A DNA stretch of 30,268 nucleotides from Bremia lactucae (GCF_004359215.1 NC_090615.1:3039258-3069525); one strand, 5' to 3'; numbered from the stretch's first letter, positions 18,158 through 27,700 are shown. Notes: a model not told the origin generated them from the letters alone. Numbers and translations: made by a program.

Positions 18158-18226
18158 TTCCCCTTAAGTACACCAAGTGTACTTAACGAGGACTGTGTTA
18201 GGTTAGGGCAACTTTAGCCCGTTTCA
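18158..18226 (-). repeat. Inverted 5' tip of a family D LTR
   Basis: On the minus strand it starts TGAAACGGGCTAAAGTTGCC and runs through AGTACACTTGGTGTACTTAA to about GGGGAAGG. This is the first 69 bp of the family D LTR, in the opposite direction to the LTR body at 18400-18847, which lacks exactly this part. A simple inversion of about 18158-18399 would rejoin them. Confidence 0.72.
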
Positions 18227-18399
18227 GTTATTGCTTCGGCTGAGGTGGTTTCGCCAAATAATCCTTACAAAAAGGGACAAAGAAACTAATTTGGACTATT
18301 TACCATTTTGCAGGTGTTGTCTTGAAGCGATGAATACAGGTCTTAACAGGTGACATGCTTGGTGTCTGTATACTTCTTGAGAAAGCATGTGATGAGCAG

Positions 18400-18847
18400 G
18401 TGGCCAATTACTTAAATACAGTAATAAGACCCACCACTCGGGTGTGGTTCGCATTTGTGACCAACCCTTGTGGATGTGATGCACAAAGGTGCATTCACTT
18501 TAGAAGCGATGACGCCTTAGCGTCATCCCGTTACGCGAGATATCTAGGAAGATACGCTCGAAATACATATTAGCGTTATCTACAGAGATGACATTTTTGA
18601 TTCGTAAAACTAGGTATTTATATTTGATGCGATTAGATATAAATCAGTCTGAAAACTACTTCCTACTTGGTAAGTGCGCACGCCGTGACGACACTTTACC
18701 AGAGTACTTAGTGCGTTGGGTGAGGTCGGTAAGGCGCCCACCAGAACTACCTCACTGCACGCAAGAGAAGCTGGTTTACCCGCTTCCTCGCTGTGCTAGG
18801 GTGTGTGTCTAAGTAAAGCGTGGCCGCATTACACGTGCCCGCCTACA
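18400..18847 (+). repeat. Body of a family D LTR, 5' LTR lacking its first 70-80 bp
   Basis: Aligns with the solo LTR (minus strand of 10246-9718) from GGCCAATTACTTAAATA to the end CGCCTACA. A 2-nt spacer and TGGTAGCACTTT follow, which makes it a 5' LTR. Its first part lies inverted at 18158-18226. Confidence 0.82.
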
Positions 18848-18849
18848 CT

Positions 18850-18867
18850 TGGTAGCACTTTAAATAC
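18850..18867 (+). promoter_or_regulatory. Primer-binding site of RT-5 (left half)
   Basis: TGGTAGCACTTT 2 nt after the family D LTR. The same core is used by the family A and E elements, so different LTR families here share one tRNA primer. Confidence 0.7.
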
Positions 18868-18962
18868 TTCCCACTCTGCGTGTGTACGTGAGGGTGAGCC
18901 TCAACATCGATTGGGCTCATTTCCCCCACCTCTCCGGACATCATCGGGAGGTGGCAGGGCAT

Positions 18963-19681
18963 ATGGCGCAGGGACTTGGTGAACAAGCCCTGGCCAGGCT
19001 CCTGGGTAGTCCTCCTGAGCAACATTTTGCTCAGTTCGAGTAGTTTGAGGCATATGTGCTCAGACAGCGGAGAGCCGCGTCGGAGGCACAGAGCCATGCT
19101 GCGGCGGAGTCCGTCACTCAGCCTCAGGATGAGCTGATGCATGAGCAGGCTCGGAGCGAGGCTCTCAACAGGACTGCTAGATGCTCTATGCCCGGCCGCA
19201 TCAGCCGAGACCCATTTGGATGGACCCGCCCAAGTTCGATGGAACTGCAGCGCACACGATTGTCTACTGGCTATTAGCCGTGGAGCAATGCGTGTCGCGC
19301 AGCTCATCGAGGACGACAGCCGGATGGTGTCGTACGCCATGTCGCACCTGCGCGGTAGGGCCTCGGAGTGGCCTTACTCGGCGATTATGGCGGACAGAAA
19401 AACGTTCCCTACATGGGCGATCTTCCTGAAAAAGATTCGCGATGTACCAGCCGCCGAACAACGAAGTGTTGCTTCAGGCGCGCTTCTTTGGAGCGCGACA
19501 GGCGAAGCGATCTCTGCAAGAGTATGTGCAAGAGATGCGCTCGCTGTCGGCGTCCATTACCGTAGGTCCGACTCCGGAGCACATTAAGGTGCCCACGTTT
19601 ATGAACGGACTACGGCATGGCCCATCGCGACAGGCCCTTTTCAGAAAGGTGCCGTCGACGATGGAAGAGGCAATCCAAATT
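18963..19681 (+). pseudogene. Gag polyprotein, RT-5 (broken, runs into gap)
   Basis: The N-terminal part from ATG 18963 reads MAQGLGEQALARLLGSPPEQ, hits a TAG near 19047, and continues through a helical, Ala/Glu/Gln-rich stretch (RRAASEAQSHAAAESVT). A frameshift near 19200 leads to MDPPKFDGTAAHTIVYWLL, then another to AQLIEDDSRMVSYAMSHLRG and RASEWPYSAIMAD. After one more shift the rest (MYQPPNNEVLLQARFFGAR to MEEAIQI) is open up to the gap and almost identical to RT-3. Confidence 0.8.
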
Positions 19682-19781
19682 NNNNNNNNNNNNNNNNNNN
19701 NNNNNNNNNNNNNNNNNNNNNNNNNNNNNNNNNNNNNNNNNNNNNNNNNNNNNNNNNNNNNNNNNNNNNNNNNNNNNNNNN
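19682..19781. other. Assembly gap of exactly 100 N
   Basis: A placeholder gap of unknown size in the middle of RT-5. The sequence stops at the same gag position where RT-3 continues, as expected when repeats block assembly. Protease, RT, RNase H and most of integrase are missing here. Confidence 0.97.
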
Positions 19782-20380
19782 TGGAGTACGCACTCTTCGA
19801 ACGATCTTCCAACCGCTCGATATGGTGAGCCTGCACCGTCTGCTCCAACTAGCGATGCTTGCCGCGCTCGTGATCAAATCCCTCCCCTAAATCATGGAGG
19901 AAGATATCGAGTTTTTCGATTTTCGACATTAGATCCGACATACGGTTCGGATCTAATTTCCCCCCCTCCACCACAACCTTTGGTGGATTCCCACGGTGGT
20001 CAGCGTTTCCTGTGGAACGTATCCAGAACCACCGTGGTGTGAAGGGGCAGCGAACGAGTTATCTGGTTCGCTGGCGCGGTTATCCACATTCGAATGACAG
20101 CTGGGAGCCTCGTTCCCAGCTGATTGCTGACGTTGAGGGCCTCGTCCGTCAGTATGACGAGACCCATCCGATGGTTCAGAAGGCCCATCGGAAAACACGC
20201 GCCACTGGCGCCTGTAAATCGATTGCAAAACGTCAATCGCATCCGCATATCAATAGAGATGCGAGCCCTTCCCCAGGGCGAAGAAAGGGAATAGACATCC
20301 CCTTTTACCCTCTTCGAGTTGTCTACACAACACGGACAGGGATCACTTCACGTGAGGCATGGAAGCCCAGCCTCACGTGA
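19782..20380 (+). pseudogene. Integrase tail with chromodomain, RT-5
   Basis: The first 230 bp are a Pro/Ser-rich spacer in a different frame (ending PPLNHGGRYRVF, DSHGGQRFLW). From 20012 the frame reads MERIQNHRGVKGQRTSYLVR, then WRGYPHSNDSWEPRSQLI and FVDVEGL-like VRQYDETHP. This is a complete chromodomain with the aromatic positions Y, W and W visible. A basic tail of about 65 residues follows and ends KPSLT at the TGA 20378-20380. The last 33 bp overlap the antisense ORF tail to tail. This is the best-preserved chromodomain in the window; the frame before it is broken or lies in the gap. Confidence 0.82.
20348..20380. terminator. Perfect inverted repeat containing both convergent stop codons
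   Basis: Arms TCACGTGAGGC (20348-20358) and GCCTCACGTGA (20370-20380), 11 bp and perfect, with an 11-nt loop. The last three bases of the right arm are the sense TGA; the first three of the left arm are the antisense TGA. A related but weaker repeat (AGAGGCA/TGCCTCT, 8129-8151) lies at the same place in RT-2. It may serve as a 3' end signal for both strands; that role is inference. Confidence 0.6.
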
Positions 20381-21014
20381 CAACCGATGCAATTTATACT
20401 TGGCACCGGTTTGAGTTCTTTTCTCAAATTTAACGCGATTCGCGTTAAGTTTTTGAAGCCAGGCTTCGCAACCAATGTCTTTGACATTGCCAATGAACGC
20501 GCTCCAGGCTTGAATAAGCGAGATAAAGTCTCGCTTATCTCGATGCTTAAGAAAAGCATCGAGATAGAAATCTTTCTCAGCGCGAAAGTTGAAAGTTCTC
20601 TTCGCGCTGGCATCAAGGCCATGTAGCTTTATCGCAATAAATGAGGGATATTTATTGTGAGGAGTAGTTTCTCCAGACAAGCTATTGATTAGCCGTTCTG
20701 GCAAAAGCCACGGCTTCTTTTCAGGGGCGAGATGAGACATTTTATTGTCTTCACTCCCCTGAGTGGTACCCACTGAAGCAGGGGTACCACAAGGACTTTT
20801 CTTACGATGGCTTACGCCAAAGTCGTCACCTTGCACAGAAACACGTGCAGGTGACCGTATGGGAGATCGTACGGGCGATGAGGAATCATCCTCATCGTCT
20901 GATCCAAATAGACTATTTACTCGTCTATCAGAATGAGCCCTCTCATTCGAAGGCTGCACGAACCGCAGCCGAAGGCGCAGCACTATCGTCGCCCCGCATG
21001 AGTTGACTCTTCAT
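20348..21014 (-). CDS. Antisense ORF of RT-5, unknown function, conserved in RT-2
   Basis: Minus strand. The open frame of about 211 codons runs from about 20983 to the TGA at 20350-20348; no ATG is in this frame at its start, but an ATG at 21014 (MKSQLMRGDDSAAPSAAV) leads in after one frameshift. Order: short N-terminus, a Ser/Asp/Pro-rich low-complexity region (SLFGSDDEDDSSSP, residues 24-37), then a more ordered C-terminal half (residues 88-211) with PWLLPERLIN, DFYLDAFLKHRD, FISLIQAWSAFIGNV, AWLQKLN and RTQTGAKYKLHRLSRE. The C-terminal half aligns with the RT-2 antisense remnant with many conservative changes. No known family is recognised. Antisense genes at this position are known in some plant Gypsy lineages, but I see no likeness to a specific one. 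It may be a slightly damaged copy of a real element gene. Confidence 0.6.
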
Positions 21015-21121
21015 GCGATGGAAATTTTAAAATGATGGTTCTGACCAATCAACATCGTTTCAAAAATTAAGTGGTCACATAGCGGCCACTCCATCCAATG
21101 ACAGTCAGAGTGATTGTTGTA

Positions 21122-21135
21122 TAAGGGAGGGGTGA
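21122..21135 (+). promoter_or_regulatory. Polypurine tract of RT-5 (right half)
   Basis: TAAGGGAGGGGTGA immediately before the LTR; the purine-rich part is AAGGGAGGGG. It corresponds to 9261-9271 in RT-2. Confidence 0.72.
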
Positions 21136-21592
21136 TGTAACGGGGTGTATCGATACATGAAATTGACACTTAAAGGTTGTTAATTACTATATTATCTCAA
21201 AGGTAGATAATATCTGCAGGATATTACTTTATATAGTAATATTCAGAATTCTTATCCATAAATAGGTATAGACCATTATACCTATTTATATCGCAGACTA
21301 ATCAGCTGTAAGAGTAATCAAAGAGAGAGTTACAGATAAAATTGAGATAAGAACTCAATTACATGATTCGTATTAGATTATAATTAAGTTTTCATTTACA
21401 AGATAGATAGAAGAGATACTTATTTATATTAATACAGTTTTTCATTTAACCCTCTTTAAGCTAGTTGCCTTAAAGAGAAGTCTTCCTCTGCACGTACTAG
21501 TGTACGTGAAATAGCGTAGGGCACCACTCGTAACTGAAGCAGTGCGAAGTGGACTTGTACTGAAACAGTACAAGTCGTAGTGCCCCGTTACA
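21136..21592 (+). repeat. LTR of RT-5 (family A), 3' LTR
   Basis: 457 bp with termini TGTAACGGGG and CCCCGTTACA. A polypurine tract precedes it and no primer site follows, so it is a 3' LTR. It aligns with 1213-1653 and 13968-14420 on the opposite strand. Hairpins at 21452-21575 match those in the other copies. Only 5 bp (ccgcg) separate it from the MULE. Confidence 0.9.
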
Positions 21593-21597
21593 CCGCG

Positions 21598-21757
21598 GCT
21601 ATGGCCACACATAACTACTACGGCCACAGACAAAACAATTACTAGGGCCACAGACATAAAGTAAACTTACAACATGCTAAATTATCATTGGTTTAAATTC
21701 TTAAATCAGGTATCCTGACAATACAAATCGCGATTTTTTTTATTTCTATCGACCGAT
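21598..21757 (+). repeat. Left terminal inverted repeat of the MULE
   Basis: Starts GCTATGGCCACACATAACTA and ends in ATCGACCGAT. It matches the reverse complement of 24477-24635 with scattered changes. The outer 65 bp hold three degenerate direct repeats of about 21-24 bp around GGCCACAGACA. Confidence 0.88.
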
Positions 21758-21833
21758 ATTTGTTAAATTTGAAATCCCGTAATATAATGATTTTTTTAAT
21801 TATAAATAATGATGAGGATAGCTAACTTCTTTT

Positions 21834-24212
21834 CTATATATATATCTTCACGAATCAGATGGATTGGTGTTTGTTGATGATGTTCGGGAGGGTCTGGCTG
21901 CTGAACGAGGTTGATTTCAAACTTGAACTTTACAGGGCACGCTGCAAAAGTACGTCGATGTCCTGCTTAATGGCAAGCACTGCATGTTGGCACCTTCCTC
22001 CTCTTTGAAGTTATCCCCTCAATATATTCAAAATGTTACGGGTCTCGTTGCGTAGAGATGTTGTTGCTCGTGCTAGGTCTTCCTTTGTTCGCGCAACTTT
22101 CGGCTCGTCTAGAACCTGTGGGGTTTGCTAATTTAAAGTGCGTTAGCAATTGAAAGCAGGCATGGAACAACAAAGAAGAACAAAAAAATAATAATTAAAA
22201 AATCCCTGCGATAAATCTGACAGTTCGTTCACTACTGCCTCTTTCTGGTGTTGAAGAAGATTTTGAAAGTTTTCTTGAACTCTTTCAAGTAAGGCTGGAA
22301 AAACATTGTCAGGTTGGTCAACAACAGGAGGACGTGGTGGAGGAAGTTGATGGAAGTGCCATTGAACATCTATTCATTCAATTCAAGTCTCCTCTCATTT
22401 TCGATGATCAACCGCAACCGGTGCTCACAAGGTATCCCCAGACAGTAGTAAAAGTGGAAGTGCATGGATTTGGACGATCTGCCAATGGACGTCGAGCTTT
22501 TTCCAGCTGTAAATACAAATATTTAGTCAATGATTGAAGTGACGATGCAGGCAAAATACCACGAAAATATTTCAATCTTACCTCTCCAAATACTTTCCGA
22601 AGGGCATAAAAGGAGATATTTTTATTGCCATCTTGAAGAATGTTTCCACGTGGGGTAGGCTGTCCAAAAGGTAAGATCTTCATTTTCTGCTTTGGCTAGT
22701 GCTGTGATATATTCAATCTGGAAGCTTTCGATCGATTGAATTATCCGTTCACAGCATTCAAGAAGATTTTCCATGCTGCTTGCGATAAATTCTTTTACGA
22801 TACTGTGGTCACCCTCTCCGCGGGATGTGACGGTTTGACCGAAAAGCCATATCGAATTTGTCCACGCCCGAACAAACTTTTCCTTGTGCGGATTGATCAA
22901 TGTCATTGACAAAAATTCAATAGAATTCGCGTGGTTTTCATTCCAACTACTCCGGAATACTTCCCAGTTTTCCTCGAATTCATTTCTTGTATTCGAATAG
23001 GCGATTAGTGCAAAAATAATAATAATAATAATAATAATGCGAGAAAAATTTGAATGTGAATGAAGATTCCCAATGGCAAGCTGAAAAAAAGAGAAAAAAA
23101 CGAAGTTGATACTTTAACATTCTCTATCCTTTTGAGAACGCTTTCCACTGTTCGTCATCTTCCCCAGCAAAATGAGGTTTACATTTGGCAACGACGTTCT
23201 TTACAATGTGCCATATGCAAAGTATGATGGATGCTGCGGGAAAAGTGCTCTGTAATGCACTCATTAGCGCAAGCTCTCGGTCAATCACAAAAACTTTTGG
23301 AAGATGATCATCATGGAACAATCGTCGGATAAATTTTATTGCGATCATATTCGAGTTGGCATTCTCGCTCTTCATGAAAACAAAGGCGGTAGAGAAGGTC
23401 GAATAAAGATTGGTGTTTCCAACGACGTGTAGCAGAGAAAATCGTGTTTTGCTGGTTTTGTATGTGCAATCCAGCAAAAGCACATCGCAGTGGTTCCAAA
23501 CAAGCTCCACGTTTTTTGGATGCGCAAATAGAGATGGGTGATGTGCCCCGAGGCGTTTTTCTTGATGTCTATTTCGAATCCGTAATCCGAGAAGGTTTGG
23601 TACAGCGTATCCATCGGGTTCATCGATCAAGCTTTCCATGGGCACTTTTTTGCTTGATATTCCGAAGTTTCCGTTTGGTGATCTCCAATGGCACATCTTG
23701 CCCCCTCAAAATGGTCTGGACATGTCGGGCTTTTAAACCAGACTGAGAGAGTCCGGCAATTCCTCCTCTTGGGCCTCCGAGATTCGAGTATGCACTGGAT
23801 TGGCAGTCGTCGATGTGGAGGATTCGTGGATGTGCTCATTGCAAGTGACTGTAAAGGACCAGCTGCTGTCTGTAAGGAAGGTAGAGATTGTTAATGCAGA
23901 GATATCTTCAGTAAATTTACTCAAAAAAATTGCATTGCTTACCTTTTGCTTCTGATCAACTCCTTTGAAAGGGCAGTCAATGAGGGCACTGCCTTTTGCC
24001 ATTCGACTTCTTGATTCTTGGGAAAGTCTGTGACGGTTTCGGTCTAAACCTCCACGATCACATGTAAGTGAACAACTTGTCTGCCATCTCTTTTGCTTGT
24101 AAGAGGATTTGGTGACAATTCTATAGCCCTTTGCAGCCGCCATCTTATCGATATGTTCTTCCATGGCCTTCCGCTCAGTGAACTGTCTGTTTTTCTGCTG
24201 CTCAGCGTCCAT
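21834..24212 (-). pseudogene. MULE transposase (FAR1-like / MULE domain), broken
   Basis: Starts MDAEQQKNRQFTERKAMEEH. An N-terminal FAR1-type DNA-binding region has CDRGG, CPFKGV and VTCNEHIHES. The MULE catalytic region at 23530-23140 has LLLDCTYKTSKTRFSLLHVV, KVFVIDRELALMSALQSTF and LCIWHIVKNVVAKCK, with the two catalytic Asp positions visible. Later come PHKEKFVRAWT and GEGDHSIVKEFI (22912-22780), then CTSTFTTVWGYLVSTG near 22430. A C-terminal zinc knuckle CSACH(stop)AGHRRTFAAC lies near 21970, and the final TAG at 21836-21834. A GTAAGC...TTACAG pair at 23942-23870 looks like a 73-bp intron, though its length puts the next block one base out of frame. Several frameshifts and a stop in the knuckle make it inactive. 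Confidence 0.85.
23013..23038. repeat. (AAT)n microsatellite in the MULE
   Basis: About eight AAT units in the non-coding or intronic part of the transposase region, between the catalytic block and the PHKEKFVRAW block. Confidence 0.9.
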
Positions 24213-24358
24213 TGAATATTAATAGTCGTTAGTGCGGTTAAAAGCGGTGAAATCAGATAGATCAGAGAAAATAGCAGATTGAGTGAGGATCGGCACAGTC
24301 AGTCAGAGTATTGGAAGATTTTATCAGGCACAGTCAACAATGTTCTCTATAAAGCTAA

Positions 24359-24412
24359 GGGAGCGAGAGAGAGAGCGAGAGAGAGAGCGAGAGAGAAATA
24401 GAGAGAGAGAAG
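24359..24412. repeat. GAGA-rich simple repeat in the MULE 5' region
   Basis: A purine run of GA dinucleotides with interspersed GC, about 150 bp upstream (minus strand) of the transposase ATG and inside the right end of the element. It may belong to the promoter; that is inference. Confidence 0.85.
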
Positions 24413-24476
24413 CACGGCAAAAAACATGTCTCAAAGGCTCGTGCTAGCAACGCCGCAGTCCGATAGGTCACAGAAA

Positions 24477-24635
24477 ATCGGTCGATAGAAATCAAATAAA
24501 TCGCGATTTGTATTGACAGGATACCTGATTTGGAAATTTAAACCAATCATAATTTAGCATGTTGTATGTTTACTTTATGTCTGTAGCCCTAGTACTTTTG
24601 TCTGTGGCCGTAGAAGTTATGTCTGTGGCCGTAGC
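24477..24635 (-). repeat. Right terminal inverted repeat of the MULE
   Basis: On the minus strand it starts GCTACGGCCACAGACATAAC and continues with two more copies of a CTA(C/G)GGC(C/T)ACAGACA word. The inner end reads ATCGACCGAT. It is the mate of 21598-21757. Confidence 0.88.
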
Positions 24636-24757
24636 TGTCAAAGACACGAGGAATTTAGATTTTTGTCAACGCAATTTAGCCAATCAAAAGCTTATCTCCG
24701 CAGCGTAAAACTGAGTTCTACTAGCGTTGTTTTACTTAAAATTCTATCACGATATCG

Positions 24758-27700
24758 ATGATCACCTGGGCACAAGCATTCAAGCGCAAGGCGCTGCATC
24801 GAATACGAAGCACCTCGCTTGTTGTCGCAGACCTAAGAAATATCGAATCTTACTCTTTGCAAACTAAAGATTTTAAAGCTCGCCAATTTGCTGTATTCGA
24901 TAAACGAGACGAGCAAAAGGAGCATTCGAATGCGTTGCAGCGACTCACTGATGCTTCCAAGGTCTCTTGGAGTTTTTGCACTCTCGCTAATGATGTCGAT
25001 CAATCACTACCATTTGGAAAAGGCAAAAGATTTTACAATCGCCGAATTGTAGAGGCTCTGAAGCTGGGCGATCTCCATCGCGCTTGGGCCGTGATGGAGA
25101 TCCTGCATCGACGCCACGCCGAAAATACCGTGCTTTGGCCATACACGTACAATCTTCTTCTGCGTCATCTTTGTATACAGCAAAAAACATTATTGAACAC
25201 AAATTTAAAACAAATTTTATCGTTGCTGGATATAATGGTGACACGTCGTTGCGCAGACCAGAGAAGCTTTCAAATTGCGATGGCGGCGTGTAGTCGAGCT
25301 CGGAATTTACGCGGTGCAAATCATGTACTGGAGGGAATGAAGGCAGGCGGGATTATGCCAGACGCTCGGATCTATAGTTTTTTAATAAATTGTTGTGCGA
25401 GAAAGCAGGGATTCGTAAAGACAGCCGAGAAATATTTAAATGACATGTTGACCACTAAAGTGAATCCTACGGTCTTTGTGATCAATTCCTTATTACGAGT
25501 CTACTCGCGAGACAGAGGACGGTCAAAAGAGATGCTTAATTTGATACATCGTGCTTTTGTTGAATATGAATTGGTGTCGGACACGATTACATCACGGACA
25601 ATGATTCACTATTTGTTACACGAAGGTGATGTGGGTAGCGCTGTGACATACTTGCGTGAAATTGAAAATGAGATTTCTCGTATAGGAATGAAATTTCTAC
25701 CGGTTAAGCGAAAAGTAGTGAATTTTGTGATTGATGCTTGTCGGCAGCGTGGGGATTGGACTTCAGCACAGTATGCACTCAGCCTCCTGGGAAAAGTCGA
25801 TGAAAAGAATGTCATTGGTGACATTGATGAGGAAGTGCAAAATTCGATGAAGTTGAAGCGACTAGTTGCGAATCGTGATGCTTTGTCTTTTGCCTTAGAT
25901 CGACCACGGGACTGGTCCCAGATGACACAATTGCAATATCAAGCATCTGTCTTGAATCGGAGTCAGAACGAAAGCGTTGAGCGTGCATTGGAGAAAAGCT
26001 ACCATCAAATTACTGAATTGGGTGTTGAACGATTCATTCACGGACAATCATTAAATCTTCAGGGAAAGCTTAAATTATTAAATGAACTTATTCGCCTACA
26101 AAAAGCGAGCGCACATGATTTTAGCACCGTGTTAGAAGCTTGTGGGAGGCAGGGTCAAGTAGATGATGCTCTCTCCGTGCTTAATAAGATGAAGTCGTAT
26201 GCAAAGATGTGTCCGCCCTGTGCACCAACGACGTGGAGTTATAACGCGCTGCTTAATGCATTCGCAGTTCGAGGTGAAGTACACAATATGGAATCTATTC
26301 TGAACGAAATGATAATGAATGACTTGCACTTTGATCAAGTGACCGTAAATACAGTGCTGAAGGCACAAACGAAATTGTTAAAAGAATGTGTTGACGACAC
26401 CCCAAAGACACGTCTCAGCACAATGATACAAGCTCTTTCAATTTATGAGCAGTGCGTTGAGTATCAAAAGGTTAATTCAGATGTATCGACATATTTTTCG
26501 CTGTTTCGCCTCTTTGCTACGTACTTGAATACGTGTAACAATGAAGCTGTCACTAATGCTTATAAAGATGGAGTAAGTTTACACGATAGTGCTGAGCACA
26601 ACGAAATTGATTCTATTGAAAGCCAAGAGAAAGAAGTAATAGCTTATATAAAAAATAAAATAACTGCCACTTGCCGTGACGCGCCCGCTGAAAAATTGGA
26701 CATCGGAGTGTTTAATAATGCATTCGATTGCTATTATCGACTTGGAGATGTAGCTCAATCGTTTAAGCTGTTTGAATTTATGAAAAGGCTAGGATTTCAG
26801 CCTACAGATACGACTTTTGGCTTAATATTTGCAACCTGTGCCACTCAGCAGCAGTTTGAGGTAGGCTTGAACTTTTTGGATCATCTAATGACCAACGATG
26901 GTTACAAACCTTCGCTTAAAGTCCTAATCGGGGCAATGCAGCTCTGTGCAAAGTCAAATAATCCTGAAGGAGCTATACAACTTTTTCGAGCTATCGAGGC
27001 GTCAAATGCATTTACGCTTACGGTAGAAGCTTACGAGCCCGTTGCCTTTGCATACGCACGTGTCGGAAATGTCAATAGTGCGTGGGAAATAGTCAATGAA
27101 ATGGAAGAGAAGCTTGGAAGCGTTTTTTTCGGCAGCTACAATTGGATTTTACAAGCGTGCGCGGTAGCTGCTCTGCCTGGGCGAGCTCTTGAAGTTCTAG
27201 ATGTGATGCGGCGCGAAAAAGGAGTGGCTCCTGATGTCATCTCATACAACACATGTTTAGACGCTTTCGTTAGAGCTGGACAGCGAGCTGCCTGGTGGAA
27301 AAAGAACCGCGTCAACAAGCTCATTGGAGACAGAGAGAAAGACCTTGATGAAGTCGAGGAGGCAGCAGAAAAAGATACGAAGGATTTGAAGGGAAGTGTA
27401 GAGGGCTCTCCTAGCATAAAGCGGGTAATTGATGCTAAAAATGTCGAAGTAACAGCAGCTTTGAATATGCAGCGTACGAAGGCTGCGTGGGCCCGTGCTA
27501 GCGTTATCGATATACTTGAAAAAATGCAGCTTCAGCGCCTTAAGCCCGATATGACAACATACGAGCGTGCGATCGGTGCATGTAGTGTGAATGAAGACAA
27601 TGAAGGGGTCATTGCCATATTTGACAAGCTGATTACTCGAACACGAAGCAGATTTGCTTTTAACCTCAAAAGCAACCTCGTGAGTGAGTCCAGTTTTTCA

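Larger units (their letters stand above)
18400..21592 (+). mobile_element. RT-5: Ty3/Gypsy chromovirus with mismatched LTRs and an assembly gap
   Basis: Left part: LTR body of family D (18400-18847), primer site at 18850, and gag to the N run. Right part: integrase tail, chromodomain, antisense ORF, polypurine tract and a family A LTR (21136-21592). A real element has two LTRs of the same family, so the two halves either belong to different elements joined across the gap or to a recombinant. Confidence 0.72.
21598..24635 (-). mobile_element. Mutator-like (MULE) DNA transposon, complete ends, decayed transposase
   Basis: 3038 bp bounded by terminal inverted repeats of about 160 bp (21598-21757 and 24477-24635). 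Between them lies a MULE transposase pseudogene on the minus strand. Long terminal inverted repeats are typical of Mutator-type elements. Expected 8-10 bp flanking duplications are not seen: the left flank is the end of an LTR and the right flank reads tgtcaaaga. Confidence 0.88.

Noticed and set aside
18843..19340. 165-codon minus-strand ORF opposite gag in RT-5
   Set aside because: Lies over the gag N-terminus, which reads as coding on the plus strand; RT-3 lacks this part, so there is no second copy to test conservation.
22334..22537. Plus-strand ORF in the MULE
   Set aside because: It is the complement of the transposase C-terminal region, which reads sensibly on the minus strand.
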